From Caldifarciminota bacterium UBA5631 (GTDB lineage Bacteria; Hydrothermota; Hydrothermia; UBA1063), in the NCBI GenBank assembly GCA_002421425.1, contig DIJZ01000004.1:1-64000 (forward strand): a DNA stretch of 64,000 nucleotides. The letters run 5' to 3'. Made by a program: the position numbers and the translations under genes. Positions 19,409 through 29,045 of this stretch are shown piece after piece (positions within the stretch are counted from its first letter, which is position 1; every line of letters begins with the position of its first letter). The notes below the pieces were generated by a model. That model saw only the letters and a list, made by a program, of their open reading frames with translations, did not search any database and had not been told where the DNA came from.

Positions 19409-22400
19409 TCATTTCACCTTGATTTTCTCAAAGTAACTGTAAATTGCAGGAATAATCAGAAGGGACAGTAGTGTCGAAGCCACAAGTCCACCTATCATAC
19501 TCGTGGCAAGGGGTGCCCTGAGGGCTCCGCCCTCCGTTCCACCAGAAAGGGCAAGGGGTATCAGTCCAAGAATTGTCGTTAAATTTGTAATGAATATCGG
19601 CCTGAGTCTTATTACCGAGCCCTCGATGACTGCCTCATAGGGATCCATACCTCTCTCGCGAAGTTCTTTGTAGAAGGTGATCATCACAATAGCCTGGTTC
19701 ACCACCACACCGCTTAGTATAAGAACACCCACAAGGGACGGTACAGAAAGGGAAGTTCCAGTTATCAAAAGTGCCAGGATGACTCCAATAAAAGTTACAG
19801 GGATTGTGAACATAACAATAAATGGGTCTCTAAAAGATTCGAACTGGGCTGCTAAAATCATATAAACAAGAACAAGTGCAGCTAAAATGGAGATCCCGAG
19901 GTTCTTTATCATATCCTGTATTTGTTCAAACTCTCCTTTGAGTTCAAGGGAATAACCTTCTGGCAGCGAAATTCTCATCAGGTGCGACCTGACGTCGGCA
20001 AAAACTTCACTTTTCTTCCTTCCTTCAATATCTGCAAGGACCTTCACAACCCTGGACTGGTTCTCTCTGTCTATTTGAATCGGTCCGAGTTCCTGCACGA
20101 AGCTGGCTACCTCCTTGATAGGAACTATCGTCCCAATTGGGGTAATCAATGGGTAGAATTTAATTTTCTCAACATTTTCCTTAAGGTAAGACGTGTCAGC
20201 CTTTAAAACAAGATTATATTCTTTTCCTTTAAGTCTCAGCGTGGTGCTTGTTAAACCCTGAAAAGCAATCTGTAATTCCCTTTGGATTTGAACGGGTGTC
20301 AGTCCGTAATAGGCGGCCTTTTCGCGGTTGATTTGAACACGAAGTTCAGGTTTTGCCTTCTTTAACGAGATTTCTACCCTGGTAACTCCTTTGATCTTTG
20401 AAATCTCCTGGCTTACCATATCAGCAACGGTGGTGAGCTCTTCAAGATCTTTCCCGTAGATTGAGATCTCCACCGGTTTGCCTGCACCCCCAAAAAACAT
20501 CGTATTAACAAGATCCATTGACTTAACAGTAGCACCTTCATATGTGGGAACGCTGTTCAAAATCTCACTAGCAATTTCTCCTGCACTTTTTTTCCTCTTC
20601 TTAGCATCTACAAGCCTGATCATAACAGTAGCGCTATTACTGCCCTGGGATATTCCCATCATCCCTGCCCCGCCAAATTCGCCTCCGATGGTCATTACTC
20701 TTTCGACTTCCGGAAACTTCCTTGCAACTTCAACAATTTGATCAACATAGTGCTCAGTTTCCGCCACTCTCGTAGCGGGGGGAAGTTCTACCGTTATCAT
20801 CGCATTGCCCATATCCATAGGAGGGATAAATTCTGTATTCAGAAATCTGACAATTGGAAGAGAGAACAAGAAGAGAAGTCCAATAAACGTGAGCACAAGG
20901 CCTCGTTTTGGCAAAATCAATTTGCGCAACAATTTTTCGTAGAAAGTCCGAAGTCCCGAAAACCAGTATTTCCTTCTCATTTCTTTAATTGCCACTGACT
21001 GAGTAATGTAACTTGATGTAAGTACAGGAATGATTGTAACAGCTACAAAGAGGGATGCAAGAAGGGTAATTGTCACAGTTACGGCGAGAGGTTTCGTGAA
21101 TTGTCCTATCATCCCTCCAATGTACACAAGTGGGAGGAAAACCACTACGTTGGTGAACGTAGATGCAGAGATGGCTATCCAGACTTCTTCAGTCCCACCT
21201 ATGGCTGCATTATAACGGTCCTCCCCGGCTTCCTCATGTCGAAAGATGTTTTCCACCACAACCACCGAGGCGTCCACCAGCATTCCCACTCCAAGGGCTA
21301 TGCCTGCAAGGGTCATCATGTTCAGTGAATATCCAAGGAAGTAAAGGATCGTGAAGGACATAATTACGGAAATGGGAATTGCCACTGCAATGACCAGAGT
21401 TGGTCTTATATCAAGAAGAAAGAGGAAGATCATAAGAGCTGCAAGCAAAGCTCCTATAATAGCACTATTAATTGTTTCAGATGAGGATTTCAGGATGAAA
21501 TTGGCCTGATCAAATCCCTTGATAAGATTAATATCTTTGTATTTCATCAGGAGTCTCTGAACTGCTTTTCCCACTCTGGAGGAAACCTGGACTGTATTGG
21601 CGCCAGATTTCTTGTAGATCGAGAGCATTATAGCCTCTTCGCCAAAATGCTTTGCAAAACCCTTCCTCTCAGACTCCGTGAAGTAGACCTTCCCAACCTC
21701 CCTCAAAAAGACCGGCGTACCGTTTTTCCGGAAGCCAACAACCTGGTTCTCGACATCACTAATACTCTGAAACTCAGCAACGGTTCTAATAAGAAGACTC
21801 TTTTGCCTGAGATCTACCTTTCCCGATGGCAGATTATAGTTGTTCAGTTGAAGCATCTGTGAAATCTGAGAAAAGGAGATTCCAGCTTCAAGCATCCTGG
21901 ATAGATCAATTTCAACCCAGTATTCATTTTCCCTACCGCCAACGACATCAACGGTTGCAACACCTTCCACCCTTTCAAGATAGGGCTTGATTTCATCTTC
22001 CATTAACTTTTTCAGCTGGGTGAGGTTGTACTTCTCGGAAGTAGCAATATATCTTCCCACAGGCAACATAGAAATGTCAAATTTGAACACAATAGGTTTT
22101 TGAACATCAGAGGGAAAGTATCTTTCAATCAGCGCAATTTTATCCCTGATATCCTGTGCCGCAAAATCAAGATTCGTACCCCATTCAAACTCAGCAATTA
22201 TGATAGATGCACCCTCAACGGATTGAGAGGTGACTTTTCTTATTCCAGAGACCGTTGAAACAACGCTCTCCACAGGCTTAGTAAGGAGCGCTTCCACATC
22301 CTCAGGCGCTACATTTGCATACTGAGTAACTACAGTAACGGCCGGGTAAGTCATCTGAGGTAAAAGGTCCAGACCCATTCTGGAAAGGGATACTGCCCCG

Positions 22401-22465
22401 AGAACGATTAGAATTCCTATAAACATCAAAATAGTAACAGGATGTCTCACTGAAAATTTTATCAT
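19409..22465 (-). CDS. RND-family efflux pump, AcrB/HAE1-like inner-membrane component
   Basis: A 1018-residue proton-driven pump with the normal duplicated layout: TM1 at residues 8-30, a large periplasmic loop, TM2-6, a second loop and TM8-12. VKHPVT at the start, GSVIRLRPIFITNLTTILGLIPLAL and GGLVASTLLSLLIIPAIYSYFE are typical. The TM4 motif reads LVDASVVVVEN, so one of the two acidic residues of AcrB (Asp407/408) is kept. The TM10 position of AcrB Lys940 is Asn (GVVVNQAIVMI), as in several HAE-type pumps outside Proteobacteria. Last gene of tetR-tolC-adaptor-pump. Confidence 0.92.
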   Translation of the reverse strand: MIKFSVRHPVTILMFIGILIVLGAVSLSRMGLDLLPQMTYPAVTVVTQYANVAPEDVEALLTKPVESVVSTVSGIRKVTSQSVEGASIIIAEFEWGTNLDFAAQDIRDKIALIERYFPSDVQKPIVFKFDISMLPVGRYIATSEKYNLTQLKKLMEDEIKPYLERVEGVATVDVVGGRENEYWVEIDLSRMLEAGISFSQISQMLQLNNYNLPSGKVDLRQKSLLIRTVAEFQSISDVENQVVGFRKNGTPVFLREVGKVYFTESERKGFAKHFGEEAIMLSIYKKSGANTVQVSSRVGKAVQRLLMKYKDINLIKGFDQANFILKSSSETINSAIIGALLAALMIFLFLLDIRPTLVIAVAIPISVIMSFTILYFLGYSLNMMTLAGIALGVGMLVDASVVVVENIFRHEEAGEDRYNAAIGGTEEVWIAISASTFTNVVVFLPLVYIGGMIGQFTKPLAVTVTITLLASLFVAVTIIPVLTSSYITQSVAIKEMRRKYWFSGLRTFYEKLLRKLILPKRGLVLTFIGLLFLFSLPIVRFLNTEFIPPMDMGNAMITVELPPATRVAETEHYVDQIVEVARKFPEVERVMTIGGEFGGAGMMGISQGSNSATVMIRLVDAKKRKKSAGEIASEILNSVPTYEGATVKSMDLVNTMFFGGAGKPVEISIYGKDLEELTTVADMVSQEISKIKGVTRVEISLKKAKPELRVQINREKAAYYGLTPVQIQRELQIAFQGLTSTTLRLKGKEYNLVLKADTSYLKENVEKIKFYPLITPIGTIVPIKEVASFVQELGPIQIDRENQSRVVKVLADIEGRKKSEVFADVRSHLMRISLPEGYSLELKGEFEQIQDMIKNLGISILAALVLVYMILAAQFESFRDPFIVMFTIPVTFIGVILALLITGTSLSVPSLVGVLILSGVVVNQAIVMITFYKELRERGMDPYEAVIEGSVIRLRPIFITNLTTILGLIPLALSGGTEGGALRAPLATSMIGGLVASTLLSLLIIPAIYSYFEKIKVK

Positions 22466-22469
22466 AGCA

Positions 22470-23303
22470 TTATTTCCCCCCTAACTCTACAGGCGCACCC
22501 TGATAAAGGCCTTCTGCTCCGAGAGTTACTACAAGATCGCCAGGTTTAAGGTCTCCTTTGACCTCTGCAAGTCCTTCACTCACTATTCCAACTTCCACTG
22601 GAACCTCACTAGCAACCCTGTCCTTAACGACAAAAACTACTCTCCGTTCGCCCTTTTCAACTATTGCAACCTCAGGAACAATTAACACGCCTGCTTTTTC
22701 TCTTACAACTATTTTAGTTCTAACAACAGAACCGATCTGCAGTACATTTCTGCTCAGCGAAACTCTAACCTTACCGGTGAGACTCATAGGATCAAGACCG
22801 AAGGATCTGCTAATGACTCTTCCTTCTACCACGTTGTCTGCGTCAATGGCATAAGCCCTCGCCCCAATGCGTACCTTCTTCAAATCTTCGGAGGATAAAC
22901 TCAACTCAACCGCCTGTTGCTCGGAAACAATGTAGGCAAAAGGCTGAGTTTGAAGTGCTATTTGACCCACCTTGCCACCAATATATGTAAGCACGCCGTC
23001 AATTGGAGAAACAATTTGAAGATACTCTGTTTTTACTCCGGGAATTTCTCTATCAAGTAAGGCAATAACTTCATCCTTTTTTACTTTATCACCTTCACTT
23101 TTTAGAATTTCAACAACCCGTCCTGGCATCGCTGGAACCACAGCAGCTTCTTCAAGACCGGTGACCCTTCCGTAAGCATAAATATACTCCTGTATATTGC
23201 CACTTTTTACTGGTACAGCCTTTACCAGGAAACTTCTCGAAGTCTTAACTTCCTGAGCAAAAAGCGTGCTCGCTATAATAGTTGCAAAAAGAATTCTAAA
23301 CAT
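22470..23303 (-). CDS. Short periplasmic adaptor (membrane fusion protein) of the RND pump, lacking the alpha-hairpin
   Basis: A 277-residue protein with an N-terminal signal (MFRILFATIIASTLFAQ). The first lipoyl half is at residues about 55-83 (PAMPGRVVEILKSEGDKVKKDEVIALLD) and the second at about 95-126 (LQIVSPIDGVLTYIGGKVGQ), with only about 11 residues between them. Most adaptors have a 60-100 residue coiled-coil hairpin in this place that contacts TolC. The beta-barrel and membrane-proximal domains follow (LRIGS.., then LIVPEVAIVEKGERRVVFVV). It should bridge pump and TolC protein, but probably by a different contact. Between pump gene and tolC gene in one operon. Confidence 0.88.
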   Translation of the reverse strand: MFRILFATIIASTLFAQEVKTSRSFLVKAVPVKSGNIQEYIYAYGRVTGLEEAAVVPAMPGRVVEILKSEGDKVKKDEVIALLDREIPGVKTEYLQIVSPIDGVLTYIGGKVGQIALQTQPFAYIVSEQQAVELSLSSEDLKKVRIGARAYAIDADNVVEGRVISRSFGLDPMSLTGKVRVSLSRNVLQIGSVVRTKIVVREKAGVLIVPEVAIVEKGERRVVFVVKDRVASEVPVEVGIVSEGLAEVKGDLKPGDLVVTLGAEGLYQGAPVELGGK

Positions 23304-23315
23304 ACCATAGCCTCC

Positions 23316-24635
23316 TTATTTTATTCCTTTTGCTGCTTTTTCAACTTCAATACCTTTGATGATACAATCTCCAAGGGCCTGCAAAGTGTAAGCCCTCTGT
23401 GCAAAATAATTCGTTTCTGCATCAATAAAATCCAGTTGCGTAGCCAGTCCACGTTCATACTGAGACTTCACTGTGTTAAAAAGAGTTTCTGCAACTTTTA
23501 AATTCTCTTTTTGGGTTTCATATTTAGAAAGGGAAATTTTTAAATTTCTTACTGCTCTTTCAAATTCAACGCGGGAGGCACTCTTCTGGAAGTTGATAGT
23601 ATACTCTAAGGATTTCTTCTGATAAGTCATTTCCCGTACCTGATAGTTCGCTTTTAGGCCATCAAAGAAAGGAAATGAAATGCCAAGGGTAAAAGCCCAG
23701 TAGTCTTTCCAGATGTTCTCAAAGCCAAAGGGTTTTTGCATCATGTAATTGAAAGAATAGTAAACTGAAGGCAGGTTGGCTGCTGAGTAGTTTTTCATGC
23801 TCATATCAATCACCTTTTCTTTATTCTGCAAACTTCTTATGTCATAGCGAGCTTCGACATCAAAAGTAGATTCTAAAAGTGTTTTAGCATACAGACTGTC
23901 AAGATACAGGGAATCTGAGAGGACAATCTCAACCTCCCCTGGAATATCAAGAACAAGTTTCAGCATATCTAAAGTCTCTCTGTATGTGCGATCAGCATCC
24001 ATCACCTGGACCCTGTTATTTTTATATCTTGATTCTGCCTGAAGCAACTCAACCTCCGTTGCTGTTCCCAAGCTGTACTTTCGCTTCGTCGTTTCATAGT
24101 GCTCCAGAAGTTCTTCATCTACTCTTGAAGCAAGGTCCTTAAATTCTCTTAATACGAGGGCATAGGTATAAAGCTGTCTAACCTGGATGATGAAGTTTTC
24201 CCTGTTCAAAGAATCGCTTAGAATCTTATCCTGAAGATTAATTAAAGCTATTTTGTAAGCCCTGATAAGACTACCCCAACTGAAGAGGACCTGGCTTACG
24301 CCAAGGTTCAAACTGTAGTTATCCTTCTGTCCAAACGGTATTGTAGTAGTGTGACCAATCGGAATAAAAACCCCCGGATTTATCATTATAAGGCTATCAA
24401 GCTGAAAACTCTTCATCTCCTGGACCAGTGACACCCTGCGGTAGTATGCGTCAATTTTTGCCTGGGGCAAAAACAGAGACCTGGCCTGATATTTCTGTGA
24501 TTCTGCAGCCTGAACCTGAGCCCAGGATGCTTGAAGCGTAAGATTATTCTGAAGCCCGATTTCGATGGCCTTCTGCTGACTCAAGTACAGAGTATCTGAA
24601 GAGGCAACAAAAATCAAAATCAGAAACAAACCCAT
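23316..24635 (-). CDS. TolC-family outer-membrane efflux protein
   Basis: A 439-residue protein with a signal peptide (MGLFLILIFVASSDT) and the duplicated long helical repeats of the outer-membrane efflux family: LSQQKAIEIGLQNNLTLQASWAQVQAAESQKYQARSLFLPQ near the N-terminus, and LKVAETLFNTVKSQYERGLATQLDFIDAETNYFAQR near the C-terminus. Forms the exit duct through the outer membrane for the RND pump encoded downstream. ATG at 24635 follows AAAAGGAGGT. It lies 65 bases after tetR, so probably in the same transcript. Confidence 0.92.
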   Translation of the reverse strand: MGLFLILIFVASSDTLYLSQQKAIEIGLQNNLTLQASWAQVQAAESQKYQARSLFLPQAKIDAYYRRVSLVQEMKSFQLDSLIMINPGVFIPIGHTTTIPFGQKDNYSLNLGVSQVLFSWGSLIRAYKIALINLQDKILSDSLNRENFIIQVRQLYTYALVLREFKDLASRVDEELLEHYETTKRKYSLGTATEVELLQAESRYKNNRVQVMDADRTYRETLDMLKLVLDIPGEVEIVLSDSLYLDSLYAKTLLESTFDVEARYDIRSLQNKEKVIDMSMKNYSAANLPSVYYSFNYMMQKPFGFENIWKDYWAFTLGISFPFFDGLKANYQVREMTYQKKSLEYTINFQKSASRVEFERAVRNLKISLSKYETQKENLKVAETLFNTVKSQYERGLATQLDFIDAETNYFAQRAYTLQALGDCIIKGIEVEKAAKGIK

Positions 24636-24700
24636 CCCAAAACCTCCTTTTGTACAAATAAATTCTTATACATTTCCAAAACCAACTGTCCCTATTACTA

Positions 24701-25306
24701 TTAAGGATTTACGTAAAAAGCCCTCCTGGCGAGGGTAAAAAGCTCTTCTTCAAGACCATCAAAACTCTTCTTCTCAAGAAAGTTCGACATTATCGGTCTC
24801 ATTATCAATCCAATTAAAGAGTTTGAGACAACATCCAGATTTCCTTTGTGAATTATCCCTTCTTTCATAGCATCTGCAAGGATTTCTTTCAGAATAGAAT
24901 TTATCTCCTTCTGCTCTTCGGTAAATTTTTCCTTGATTTTTTCGTTCCAGATCTGCGCCAAGGGCAACTCATACATAATACGGAATATAAATTCCTTGTT
25001 TTCTTCAAGCACTTCAATCATAGATTTAATAATTCCCCTGATCTTGGAATCAAAATCCTGTGCAGACTTCACAACTTCAACGAGCTTCTGCACAAAATAC
25101 CTGAATCCCTCTTTCAGAAGGCACTGATAAAGCACTTCTTTTGAGGGGAAATACAAATACAGTGTGCCTTTTGCAATACCCGCCTCCCTTGCGACATCCT
25201 CCATTTTTGTTTCGTAGAAGCCTTTTTTTCCGAAGACATCACGTGCTGCAAGAAGTATTTTCGTCCTGGTATCCATTGTGTCCTTTCTGACTGACTGGTC
25301 AGTCAT
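24701..25306 (-). CDS. TetR-family repressor of the RND efflux operon
   Basis: A 201-residue regulator. The helix-turn-helix DNA-binding region is at about residues 10-58 (TRTKILLAARDVFGKKGFYETKMEDVAREAGIAKGTLYLYFPSKEVLYQ); the ligand-binding helical domain is at 65-195. First gene of the efflux operon, so it likely represses its own transcription and that of tolC-adaptor-pump. The ATG at 25306 lies 6 bases after a -10 box, fitting a leaderless mRNA; its first codons are then part of the operator. An internal ATG at 25276, behind AAAGGA, would give 191 residues and still keep the whole DNA-binding domain. Confidence 0.9.
   Translation of the reverse strand: MTDQSVRKDTMDTRTKILLAARDVFGKKGFYETKMEDVAREAGIAKGTLYLYFPSKEVLYQCLLKEGFRYFVQKLVEVVKSAQDFDSKIRGIIKSMIEVLEENKEFIFRIMYELPLAQIWNEKIKEKFTEEQKEINSILKEILADAMKEGIIHKGNLDVVSNSLIGLIMRPIMSNFLEKKSFDGLEEELFTLARRAFYVNP
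25288..25305 (-). promoter_or_regulatory. TetR-type operator palindrome
   Basis: TGACTGAC at 25288-25295 and GTCAGTCA at 25298-25305 form a perfect 8-bp inverted repeat with a 2-base centre, the usual size for TetR-family operators. It covers the predicted transcription start and the first codons of tetR, so binding would block both initiation and clearance. Autoregulation is inferred. Confidence 0.8.
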
Positions 25307-25312
25307 ATTATA

Positions 25313-25341
25313 ATTATGACCTTACACTCTTGAATTGTCAA
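25313..25341 (-). promoter_or_regulatory. Promoter of the tetR-efflux operon
   Basis: A consensus TTGACA at 25341-25336, 17-base spacer, CATAAT at 25318-25313, six bases before the ATG at 25306. Confidence 0.75.
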
Positions 25342-25395
25342 AATATTCTCTCTAAGTTCACACAGTATAAAGAACTAAAATCAGCTAACCAGAAA

Positions 25396-27219
25396 TTAAG
25401 AGGCGGAACCCTCAGAACTGTTTACTATCTCGTCAAGTTCTTTCCCGGAAAGAGTTTCTTTCTCAAGAAGGGATTCTGCAACTCTGTGGAGAATCTCTTT
25501 GCGGTTCTCAAGGATTGACTTCGCCTTTTCAAAAGCTCTTCTCACAATTTCCTTAATTTCGCTATCTATGGCCTTCGCGGTTTCTTCAGAGTAATACTTC
25601 CTGACTCCTAGCTCCCGTCCTAAAAACACTTCCTCATCGGCTTTTCCAAGGGTCACGGGACCAAGTATCTCGGACATACCCCAGTCGGTGACCATCCTTC
25701 TTGCAATTTCTGTTGCTTTTGAGAGATCGTCGGCTGCGCCTGTTGATTCTTCTCCAAAAACCAGCAGTTCTGCAGCCCTACCCCCAAGTAGAACGGACAG
25801 CTGGGTCTCGATGTAAGATTTCGTGTAAAGATATTTATCTTCTTCTGGTAGTGATTGGGTTGCTCCCAGAGCCCTACCATGTGGGATTATAGTAATCTTA
25901 TGTACTGGATCCGCTCCAGGGAGAAATTTAGAAACCAGCGCGTGACCCACTTCATGATAAGCTATTCTTTTCTTTTCTTCGTCAGAAATCACCATGCTTC
26001 TTCGAGCAATGCCCATAACAAGTTTATCCTTTGCCTCTTCGAAATCGTGCATGGTCACTTGCTTCTGATTCTTCCGTGCAGCAAGGAGCGCGGCCTCATT
26101 GACAAGGTTAGCAAGGTCCGCACCAGTGAAGCCAGGAGTTCCCTGAGCAACAATTCTTAAATCTACGTCAGAAGCAAGTGGAATTTTTGAAGAATGAATT
26201 TTGAGAATTTCTTCTCTGCCTTTAACGTCAGGTATCGGGACATATACTCTCCGGTCAAACCTTCCAGGTCTCAATAGCGCAGGGTCTAAAATATCGGGTC
26301 TATTCGTAGCAGCCATAACAATAATTCCTTCCGACGAATCAAACCCGTCCATTTCAACGAGAAGTTGATTTAAAGTCTGCTCTCTTTCGTCGTGACCGCC
26401 GCCCAGCCCTGCTCCTCTCAATCTTCCAACGGCGTCGATTTCATCGATAAATATTATACACGGGGCATTCGATTTACCCTGTTCAAAAAGGTCCCTCACC
26501 CTTGCGGCACCAACGCCCACGAAGAGCTCCACGAACTCAGAACCAGATATTGAAAGGAACGGAACACCAGCTTCTCCCGCAACAGCCTTGGCCAGAAGGG
26601 TCTTCCCGGTACCTGGAGGGCCAATTAACAGTACTCCCTTCGGGATTCTTGCACCAATCTGAGCGAACTTCTGAGGACTTTTTAGAAACTCTATTATCTC
26701 CTGCAACTCAACCTTGGCTTCATCGCAACCTGCTACATCATTAAAGGTCACCTGAGGTTTTGATTCTTTCAGAACCTTTACCCTGCTTTTACCGAATCTA
26801 ATGGCTTCTCTCTGACTCGCACTCATCTGCCGGAAAAAGAAAAACCAGAAGAGTACGAGCATTAAAAGCCATGGTATCGACCCAACGAGAACCGTCCACA
26901 ACAAACCCTTTTCCTTTGAATACACCTGAATGTTCTTTGAAGCAAGCATTTTTACAAGATCCGGGTCGTCGTAGGGAAGTTGAACCTTAAATCTTAAATA
27001 TTCTCTATTATCCTGCTTCTTTGGGGCTTTGAAAAGTCCCTCAATACTCTTTCCAGAGATCATTACCTCTGAAACATTTTCGCTCTCTACCTCTGAATAG
27101 AAATCTGTATACGAAACTTCCAAAATTCCCTTCCCCGTGGTCAGATAGTTGTACAACGTGATGAACACGAGGAAAATCAGTACCCATATAATTAAATTTC
27201 TTATTAAATCACTTCTCAT
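25396..27219 (-). CDS. ftsH: ATP-dependent zinc metalloprotease FtsH
   Basis: A 607-residue inner-membrane AAA+ protease that degrades membrane and short-lived cytosolic proteins, including some tmRNA-tagged ones. Two membrane segments flank a small periplasmic domain (residues about 8-25 and 103-123). Walker A is GPPGTGKT, Walker B is [14 protein letters not shown] is [21 protein letters not shown], the Zn site is HEVGH, and the [13 protein letters not shown] pore loop is present. Length is normal. The start overlaps hpt by 11 bases; tilS-hpt-ftsH is an order also known from Firmicutes and others. Confidence 0.98.
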   Translation of the reverse strand: MRSDLIRNLIIWVLIFLVFITLYNYLTTGKGILEVSYTDFYSEVESENVSEVMISGKSIEGLFKAPKKQDNREYLRFKVQLPYDDPDLVKMLASKNIQVYSKEKGLLWTVLVGSIPWLLMLVLFWFFFFRQMSASQREAIRFGKSRVKVLKESKPQVTFNDVAGCDEAKVELQEIIEFLKSPQKFAQIGARIPKGVLLIGPPGTGKTLLAKAVAGEAGVPFLSISGSEFVELFVGVGAARVRDLFEQGKSNAPCIIFIDEIDAVGRLRGAGLGGGHDEREQTLNQLLVEMDGFDSSEGIIVMAATNRPDILDPALLRPGRFDRRVYVPIPDVKGREEILKIHSSKIPLASDVDLRIVAQGTPGFTGADLANLVNEAALLAARKNQKQVTMHDFEEAKDKLVMGIARRSMVISDEEKKRIAYHEVGHALVSKFLPGADPVHKITIIPHGRALGATQSLPEEDKYLYTKSYIETQLSVLLGGRAAELLVFGEESTGAADDLSKATEIARRMVTDWGMSEILGPVTLGKADEEVFLGRELGVRKYYSEETAKAIDSEIKEIVRRAFEKAKSILENRKEILHRVAESLLEKETLSGKELDEIVNSSEGSAS

Positions 27220-27763
27220 TTGTTTCCACCTCTTTTAACTCTTCTGGACCAAGTTCCCTGATGTAGGGCAAGTTTCTGTACCTTTCACCGTAATCAAGCC
27301 CATATCCGACTAAGAAACGATCGGGAACTTCAAATCCTACATAGTCTAATTTTATGTCAACCAACCGCCTTTCCTTCTTGTCCAAAAGGACACAGATCTT
27401 CAAACTCCTCGGATTTCTCCCCTCCAATAGCTCTACGAGATACTTAAGAGTAAGACCACTATCACAAATATCTTCAACCAGAATCACATCTTTGCCCTCG
27501 ATAGACGTACCTAAATCCTTTAAAATCTTTACTATCCCTGAAGTTTTCGTAGATTTTCCATAACTCGATACACCCAAAAAGTCGACTTCCAGATCCATTC
27601 GCAGTTCCCTCATCAAATCTGCAAGAAAGACAAAAGAACCTTTCAAAATTCCAACCAGAACCGGAATCTTCCCTGCATAATCTGCTTCAATCTGCCTCGC
27701 AATTTCGCTTATCCTCTGCTTAATTCGCTCTTCACTAATCAAAAATCCAGAATTTTTCATCAT
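27209..27763 (-). CDS. hpt: Hypoxanthine phosphoribosyltransferase
   Basis: A 184-residue type I phosphoribosyltransferase for purine salvage (hypoxanthine or guanine plus PRPP to IMP or GMP). VLVEDICDSGLTLKYL is the PRPP-binding loop, PVLVGILKGSFVFLADL and the flexible-loop region SSYGKSTKTSG are typical. Length is normal. Overlaps tilS by 29 bases and ftsH by 11, so translation is likely coupled. Confidence 0.96.
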   Translation of the reverse strand: MMKNSGFLISEERIKQRISEIARQIEADYAGKIPVLVGILKGSFVFLADLMRELRMDLEVDFLGVSSYGKSTKTSGIVKILKDLGTSIEGKDVILVEDICDSGLTLKYLVELLEGRNPRSLKICVLLDKKERRLVDIKLDYVGFEVPDRFLVGYGLDYGERYRNLPYIRELGPEELKEVETNEK

Positions 27764-29045
27764 CTATTTTCCTAACCTCCATAAAAATATTTCCCTCTTT
27801 AAGTTTTGACCCGATACCGGGAACCCACAAAATCTCTCCATCTTTCTCAAACACAGGGTACAAATCCCTCCTCCACCCCGGAATTTTCTTCCTTTCAAAA
27901 TAATCTGAGAGGAGCTTGTCTCCCAGTCGGTCTCCAGGCTTCCTTGACCTTACTTCCAACGGAAAAAGAGCTTTGCTGACACGAGTTGAGAATCTTTCAT
28001 CCTCAGGCAGCGAAGTTAGCCTGACTTTAATGTTATAATCTTCAAAGGAAATTGGAAAATCTTCAAGTGACAATACTCTTTGAGATAAGCTTCTTTTTCC
28101 CTGAGCAATGAATACCTCTCTGGAGGAAGGATAGACAAAATACTTACCAGCCCAACCTGGTTTTCTCCTCTCCAGAAGAGATTCTAGGTTTTCAATCTCC
28201 TGAAATGTTAACATTAACTCCCTTTGCAAAAACACTTCTTGTAATGAATAATGGTAATTTCTAAACTTCGAATAATCAATCAGTAGGGTATTTTCAAAGG
28301 AAGGTTTTAGCACTGATTCTCTCATTGAGATCAGAAATTCCTCAAGAAATTCCCCAAGATTTCCCATTATTTCAGTGGTTTCAAGAATCTTCTGAAAAGC
28401 GCCCTGCCTGATTCTTTCTAAAAAAGGCAGCAAATTCAGCCTTACAGTGTTTCTTAGGTATAGAGTTTCAAGATTACTGGAATCAATTACATACGGAATT
28501 TTTCTTTTCTCAAGGTAATGGAGGATTTCTTCTCTTGTAATAAATATGAGTGGCCTTATAAAAATATCCCTTTTCGGTGGGATACCCCTTAATCCCCATA
28601 TCCCGCTGCCTCTCATCAAATTGATCAAGAACGTTTCTACCGAGTCCGAGGCTGTATGTGCCAGAGCAATTTTATTGAAGCCATAGTTCTTAGCATAAAG
28701 CGTAAAGTTCTCATAACGCAGCCTTCTAGCAGCAACTTCAATGGACTCATCTTCGCCTTTCAACCTGGAAACATCTACCCTCTCGATATAAATGGGAAGG
28801 TTTTTCCTGCGACAGAAATCTGCACAAAAATCTTCATCTCTAAATGATTCCTGGCCTCTCAGCATGTGATTTATATGAATACATGCTAATTCGATTCCAT
28901 AGAAATCCTTCATATCCATAAGTATCTCAACTAAGAAAACAGAATCGGGCCCTCCCGAGAAGCCAACCAAAACCCTGTCACCACTTTCAAGCATTTCATA
29001 CCTTTTCACTGCTTTCTGAAACTTCTCCAGGAGTGCGGGTTCCAT
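27735..29045 (-). CDS. tilS: tRNA(Ile)-lysidine synthase
   Basis: A 436-residue N-type ATP pyrophosphatase that modifies the wobble C of tRNA-Ile(CAU) to lysidine so that it reads AUA. The PP-loop is GFSGGPDSVFL, followed by IHINHMLRGQES and LAHTASDSVETFLINLMRGSGIWGL, all typical; the C-terminal domain includes RKPGDRLG. I place the start at the ATG at 29045, which overlaps the preceding stop as TGATG, rather than the TTG 3 bases earlier. Its presence means AUA is decoded as Ile in the usual way, which matters for the putative AUA start of murJ. Confidence 0.95.
   Translation of the reverse strand: MEPALLEKFQKAVKRYEMLESGDRVLVGFSGGPDSVFLVEILMDMKDFYGIELACIHINHMLRGQESFRDEDFCADFCRRKNLPIYIERVDVSRLKGEDESIEVAARRLRYENFTLYAKNYGFNKIALAHTASDSVETFLINLMRGSGIWGLRGIPPKRDIFIRPLIFITREEILHYLEKRKIPYVIDSSNLETLYLRNTVRLNLLPFLERIRQGAFQKILETTEIMGNLGEFLEEFLISMRESVLKPSFENTLLIDYSKFRNYHYSLQEVFLQRELMLTFQEIENLESLLERRKPGWAGKYFVYPSSREVFIAQGKRSLSQRVLSLEDFPISFEDYNIKVRLTSLPEDERFSTRVSKALFPLEVRSRKPGDRLGDKLLSDYFERKKIPGWRRDLYPVFEKDGEILWVPGIGSKLKEGNIFMEVRKIDDEKFWIFD

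Noticed and set aside
24636..24700. Separate promoter for tolC
   Set aside because: Only a poor TTGGAA/TATAAG pair; the tetR promoter is much better and the genes are 65 bases apart on one strand.
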